From UBA961 sp049426725 (GTDB taxonomy: Bacteria > Bacteroidota > Ignavibacteria > Kapaibacteriales > UBA961), in contig JBMSYN010000003.1 of the NCBI GenBank assembly GCA_049426725.1, forward strand, positions 1 through 64,000: a stretch of 64,000 bases of DNA. The letters run 5' to 3'. Of the stretch, positions 60,670-64,000 are shown in pieces. The translations under genes and the position numbers were made by a program. The notes under the pieces were generated by a model, which had not been told where the DNA came from, ran no database searches, and saw only the letters and a program-made list of their open reading frames with translations. The stretch's first letter is position 1. Every line of letters starts with the position of its first letter.

Positions 60670-61047
60670 TCAACTGTTAAGGAAGGATTGATATGATTTC
60701 ACTTCATGCGCCAATCGTTTAAAGATTGCTGAAATGACCGCTACATCGTCAATGTAACCAATGATGGGGATAAAATCGGGGGTTAAATCAGCCGGTAAAA
60801 GAAAGTATAGTAACCCGGCAATCAATAGCGTTTTCGATTTCCAAGAAAGATTGTAATTCTTATCCTTCAACATCAAAAAAGCAAGTTTCACATGATAGAG
60901 CAATTCCTTGATTGTTGAATTATTGGATGCTTCCAATTTCTCAACTTTGGAACTCACATCATGCAATACTTTTTCTTCATCGGCAGATGCTGCTTTATTG
61001 GCAAAAGCATCAATCATTTCTTCGGTATGTTCTTGTTTGCTTTGCAA
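60670..61047 (-). CDS. DUF1232 (YkvA-like) membrane protein
   Basis: A 125-residue protein that starts at TTG 61047 with a perfect AAGGAG seven bases upstream. The DUF1232 core LLIAGLLYFLLPADLTPDFIPIIGYIDDVAVI (about 71-102) holds the conserved Asp-Pro pair, and an acidic amphipathic N-terminal region precedes it. The family is widespread and of unknown function. It lies 9 bases after the DUF3098 gene. Confidence 0.88.
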   Translation of the reverse strand: MQSKQEHTEEMIDAFANKAASADEEKVLHDVSSKVEKLEASNNSTIKELLYHVKLAFLMLKDKNYNLSWKSKTLLIAGLLYFLLPADLTPDFIPIIGYIDDVAVISAIFKRLAHEVKSYQSFLNS

Positions 61048-61056
61048 CCGGACTCC

Positions 61057-61356
61057 TTAGGAATCATTCCCTGGCTCTTCTTCGCTTTTCTTTCTTGCAA
61101 GCAAACCATAAGGAATGATTGCGCAATATCCAATGGCAAGTAAAATTGGGGCAATAGTTACTGCCATGGGATTATTCCATTGTGTTGGATCATCTGAAAT
61201 ACCGGTGGACATAAGTCCATATCCTATTGCAATTACAATGGCACCAATCCCCAAAATTTTATAGTTGTATGAATCCAAAGGGAATTTCCATGAGGCTGAG
61301 GATGTGGTTGATTGTCTTTGTTTAGTGATATTTTTTTTGTTTTTTGGGGTGGACAT
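61057..61356 (-). CDS. DUF3098 membrane protein
   Basis: About 99 residues from ATG 61356, preceded by GGAG; a longer frame to 61452 lacks a ribosome site. A basic, Ser/Thr-rich N-terminus (about 30 residues) precedes two membrane helices (YKILGIGAIVIAIGYGLMSTG and VTIAPILLAIGYCAIIPYGLL) with the linker ISDDPTQWNNP between them, which is the DUF3098 pattern. The family is typical of Bacteroidota and often sits near ftsX or uppP, suggesting a division or envelope role; that is inference. Confidence 0.85.
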   Translation of the reverse strand: MSTPKNKKNITKQRQSTTSSASWKFPLDSYNYKILGIGAIVIAIGYGLMSTGISDDPTQWNNPMAVTIAPILLAIGYCAIIPYGLLARKKSEEEPGNDS

Positions 61357-61381
61357 AAGAATCTCCATGAAAATAGATGCA

Positions 61382-61389
61382 CAAAGATA
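61382..61389 (-). promoter_or_regulatory. Candidate -7 box for the DUF3098-DUF1232 pair
   Basis: TATCTTTG on the minus strand fits TAnnTTTG, 26 bases before the ATG at 61356. The -33 element is not clear. Confidence 0.4.
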
Positions 61390-61502
61390 CAAAATCAGTA
61401 TTGAATGCATGATATGTGCATGTTGAAAACTCAGGGCTGTATGGTCGGTCAATATTCTGTAATTTTACTTTTACTTAAGCCGTTTCTCAGCAATAATGCT
61501 CT

Positions 61503-62384
61503 ATGAATCAAGCCATCTCCCATACCAATATACCAGGCATTCCGCTTTTTAGAAGGGGGAAAGTGAGAGATGTCTATGATTTAGGTAATGCTTTGCTGAT
61601 TATTGCAACGGATAGGATATCTGCCTTTGATGTGATTATGCAAGATCCAATCCCAGGAAAGGGGGCATTATTGACAGAGCTCTCTCTTTTTTGGTTTGAA
61701 AAAACCCGCCACATCATTCAAAATCATATCATTAGCACTAATCCGGAAGAATACCCGGAGATACTCACACCTTATCGCTCCTTATTGGAAGGAAGATCAA
61801 TGCTTGTCAAAAAGACAAAGCCGCTTCCTATTGAATGTGTGGTGCGTGGATATCTCGCAGGCTCCGGCTGGAAAGAATATCAACAAAATGGAAAGGTTTG
61901 TGGCATAGAGCTTCCTCCCGGTTTGCAGCAATCAGAGCAGTTGATGAATCCCATTTTTACTCCGGCAACAAAAGCAGAGGAAGGACATGATGAGAATATC
62001 TCACTTGAACAAGCGATTGAATTATGCGGTAACCGAGCCATTGAAGCAAAAGAGTATTCATTGAAATTGTATTCCTTTGCTCATGACTATGCTTATAAAC
62101 GCGGAATCATTTTAGCCGATACGAAATTTGAGTTTGGTGTGGATGAGCATGGTGATTTGATTCTGATAGATGAAGCATTGACTCCTGACTCATCGCGCTA
62201 TTGGCTTGAAGAGCGCTATCAGCTTGGTAATCAACAAGAGAATTTCGACAAGCAAGTTCTAAGAGATTATTTGGAAACACTTGACTGGAATAAACAGGCT
62301 CCTTCACCCCTATTGCCTGAGCATATCATCGATGCAATCAGAGATAAGTATCAACAAGCTATTTCTATTTTGACAAAGAGTTAA
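61503..62384 (+). CDS. purC: Phosphoribosylaminoimidazole-succinocarboxamide synthase
   Basis: A 293-residue SAICAR synthetase of the longer type. Signature segments: FRRGKVRDVYDLGNALLIIATDRISAFDVIMQDPIPGKGALLTELS, ECVVRGYLAGSGWKEYQQNGKVCG, and LILIDEALTPDSSRYW. It joins aspartate to CAIR with ATP in purine synthesis. purB follows after 6 bases, so two successive users of the succinyl-aspartate chemistry are cotranscribed. Confidence 0.97.
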   Translation: MNQAISHTNIPGIPLFRRGKVRDVYDLGNALLIIATDRISAFDVIMQDPIPGKGALLTELSLFWFEKTRHIIQNHIISTNPEEYPEILTPYRSLLEGRSMLVKKTKPLPIECVVRGYLAGSGWKEYQQNGKVCGIELPPGLQQSEQLMNPIFTPATKAEEGHDENISLEQAIELCGNRAIEAKEYSLKLYSFAHDYAYKRGIILADTKFEFGVDEHGDLILIDEALTPDSSRYWLEERYQLGNQQENFDKQVLRDYLETLDWNKQAPSPLLPEHIIDAIRDKYQQAISILTKS

Positions 62385-62390
62385 TCAATC

Positions 62391-63686
62391 ATGATTCAAC
62401 GTTATACAAGACCCGAAATGGGTTCGATTTGGGAAGATCAAAACAAGTATTCTATTTGGCTGGAAATCGAGATTCTTGCATGTGAAGCACAATCCGAACT
62501 TGGCCTTATTCCGAAAGATGATGTACGCATCATCCGAGAAAAAGCAAGATTTGATGTGGCAAAAGTGCTTGAGATTGAAGAGACAACTAAACATGATGTC
62601 ATTGCTTTTTTGACAAATGTTGCTGAATATGTTGGACAAAGTTCACGATTCATTCACATGGGGATGACTTCAAGCGATGTGCTCGATACATGCCTTGCAG
62701 TTCAAATGAAGCAATCCGGCGAATTATTGCTGCAATCTCTTCATTCTTTGAAAACTGTCCTTGCAGCTAAAGCAAAAGAATTCAAATATGCTGTATGCGT
62801 TGGACGCACTCATGGTATCCATGCTGAACCCACGACATTTGGATTGAAATGCGCATTGTGGTATGAAGAGTGCAAACGAAATATCACTCGACTTGAATTG
62901 GCGGTTAAACATGCAGCAACCGGCAAGATCTCCGGAGCTGTTGGTACATTTGAACATCTCTCTCCTTTTGTTGAAGAATATGTGTGTGCAAAGCTTGGCC
63001 TTTCTTTTGCACCGGTTTCGACTCAGGTCGTGCAAAGAGATCGTCATGCTGAGTTTTTGTCTGTTATTGCAATCATTGGTTCTTCTTTGGAGAAAATTGC
63101 AACAGAGATAAGACATTTACAGAAATCGGAAGTATTGGAGGCAGAGGAGTTCTTCTCGAAGGGCCAAAAGGGAAGTTCTGCCATGCCTCACAAGCGCAAT
63201 CCTATTGTATCAGAACGCATTTGTGGTCTGGCTAGATTATTGAGAGGGAATGCGATGGCTGCAATGGAAAACAATGCATTGTGGCATGAACGCGATATCT
63301 CACACAGCAGCGTTGAGCGAGTGATTTGTCCGGATTCGACGATAACATTGGATTATATGTTGAATCTCACAATCAACTTGATGGATAAATTGCTTGTTTA
63401 TCCTGATACCATGAAGAGCAATATTGAAAAAACTTATGGTCTTGTGTTTTCTCAAACCATTTTATTGGAATTTGTCAGACGAGGATTGACTCGAGAAGCG
63501 GCCTATGCCTTAGTGCAAAGATCTGCAATGAAAACATGGGAGGATAAAACTTCATTGCTTCTCAATTTGACGCAAGACAAAGAAGTTGTTTCCATCATTT
63601 CTGAACAGGAACTTCGCGAAATATTTGGCAAGGGAACAACACTGCACAAGAGTGTTGACATCATTTTTGAACGCTGCGGATTATAA
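62391..63686 (+). CDS. purB: Adenylosuccinate lyase
   Basis: A 431-residue lyase of normal length. Typical parts are MGMTSSDVLDTCLAVQ, the VGRTHGIHAEPTTFG segment with catalytic His, and the fumarase-superfamily signature SSAMPHKRNPIVSERICG. It splits SAICAR and adenylosuccinate to release fumarate. It is encoded after purC and ends at a bidirectional terminator that it shares with ftsZ. Confidence 0.97.
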   Translation: MIQRYTRPEMGSIWEDQNKYSIWLEIEILACEAQSELGLIPKDDVRIIREKARFDVAKVLEIEETTKHDVIAFLTNVAEYVGQSSRFIHMGMTSSDVLDTCLAVQMKQSGELLLQSLHSLKTVLAAKAKEFKYAVCVGRTHGIHAEPTTFGLKCALWYEECKRNITRLELAVKHAATGKISGAVGTFEHLSPFVEEYVCAKLGLSFAPVSTQVVQRDRHAEFLSVIAIIGSSLEKIATEIRHLQKSEVLEAEEFFSKGQKGSSAMPHKRNPIVSERICGLARLLRGNAMAAMENNALWHERDISHSSVERVICPDSTITLDYMLNLTINLMDKLLVYPDTMKSNIEKTYGLVFSQTILLEFVRRGLTREAAYALVQRSAMKTWEDKTSLLLNLTQDKEVVSIISEQELREIFGKGTTLHKSVDIIFERCGL

Positions 63687-63717
63687 AAAAAAAGCCCTGA
63701 AGAAATTCAGGGCTTTT
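63687..63717. terminator. Bidirectional terminator between purB and ftsZ
   Basis: AAAGCCCTGA pairs with TCAGGGCTTT around a 6-base loop (A/T pair at its base leaves a tetraloop) and is flanked by A and T runs, so it works on both strands. purB stops at 63686 and the convergent ftsZ stop is at 63721. Confidence 0.88.
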
Positions 63718-63720
63718 ATG

Positions 63721-64000
63721 TTAATCCATGATCTTTCGCAAAAATGCCGGCTTTTCAACAACCGAAGATTTGGGGTCTCTGATGATAACAGGTTGTGAAT
63801 TGCTTCTAACTCCTGCAGGTAAATCATTTACAGAATTAATTCTAATGGAACCACCATTTGCTTGGCGTACTGCATTTGGATCGCTACGGCGCATATATGC
63901 AGGTTGATTGCGAGTTATGGCTATTTGTGGTTCTTGTGACTTTTCTTGCGCGGCTTGAATGAGTTGAGGAGCAGATTGCTCATCATCAATGTCCCCATAT
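63721..64000 (-). CDS. ftsZ: Cell division protein FtsZ, C-terminal fragment (partial)
   Basis: An open frame on the minus strand of 92 codons plus a TAA stop at 63723-63721, running out of the window. The visible part is a low-complexity, Gln/Asn/Ser-rich linker with NQPAYMRRSDPNAVRQ, and it ends in EKPAFLRKIMD. That end matches the conserved FtsZ C-terminal peptide (D/E-x-P-x-F-L-R-x-Q-x-D) that binds FtsA. The GTPase domain lies outside. The call rests on the tail motif alone, so confidence is moderate. Confidence 0.7.
   Translation of the reverse strand, partial: YGDIDDEQSAPQLIQAAQEKSQEPQIAITRNQPAYMRRSDPNAVRQANGGSIRINSVNDLPAGVRSNSQPVIIRDPKSSVVEKPAFLRKIMD

Noticed and set aside
61451..61468. 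TAATTTTA as a promoter box for purC
   Set aside because: The last base differs from TAnnTTTG and there is no TTG at -33, so it is not listed as a feature.

Overview
The window reads as an ordinary, gene-dense chromosomal segment (about 40% GC by eye) of a Gram-negative, didermic bacterium of the Bacteroidota / Chlorobiota / Ignavibacteriota (FCB) assemblage; the family inside it cannot be fixed from sequence alone. The evidence is of four kinds. Several start regions carry the Bacteroidota-type promoter TTG-N19-TAnnTTTG, with exact matches before the tRNA, ligA and nuoA. Secreted proteins end in type IX secretion (T9SS)-like sorting domains. GWxTD, DUF3098, DUF4197 and PD40-CRD-OmpA proteins are present. 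MurE has the DNPR motif of a meso-diaminopimelate peptidoglycan.

Layout. 1-236: two families of short tandem repeats, then a CAT-anticodon tRNA with its own promoter. 391-4682 (minus): a BFN-family nuclease, etfB-etfA, and a PorE-like envelope lipoprotein. 4785-10375 (plus): ligA, a periplasmic TlpA-like thioredoxin protein and prfC, closed by a strong terminator. 10482-12860: a secreted beta-helix protein facing an FkbM methyltransferase. 13025-20676 (plus): a coupled run of a class A PBP, a FAH-family enzyme, two lipoproteins, an SLBB polysaccharide export protein and a Wzz-like chain-length protein. 20680-24200: a cobalamin riboswitch with a visible Shine-Dalgarno-sequestering arm, a secreted propeller-like protein, a CobC-like phosphatase and RodA.

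24204-34430 (minus): a nine-gene run with tiny gaps or overlaps, in transcription order tryptophan 2,3-dioxygenase, ComF, a lipoprotein, TsaB, ElaA-like GNAT, MurE, RlpA, an M1 aminopeptidase with sorting domain, and enzyme I of the PTS. 34712-42790 (plus): the classical yceD-rpmF-plsX-fabH-fabD-fabG-acpP-fabF-rnc cluster plus an NrnA-type phosphoesterase. 42780-49337: a PASTA protein, a beta-barrel protein coupled to pnuC, a DUF4197 protein, ruvX, a GWxTD protein, a polytopic glycosyltransferase and an FKBP. 49397-50268: nuoAB alone, with its own promoter and terminator. 50345-53648: a three-gene surface glycan set (two glycosyltransferases and a FemAB-like protein), then an EamA transporter.

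54661-60667 is the most self-contained system: an ABC exporter with an N-terminal domain that resembles a degenerate C39 peptidase, an HlyD adaptor, a TolC-like channel and a TetR regulator in one coupled operon. A 7-3-7 palindrome sits on its predicted promoter. 60670-64000 holds DUF1232 and DUF3098 proteins, purC, purB and the C-terminal end of ftsZ.

Two regions stand out. One is the riboswitch-controlled surface propeller, which resembles the cobalamin-capture logic of BtuG. The other is the CLD-ABC / HlyD / TolC / TetR export operon, whose substrate is unknown. No transposases, integrases, phage genes or CRISPR arrays were seen.
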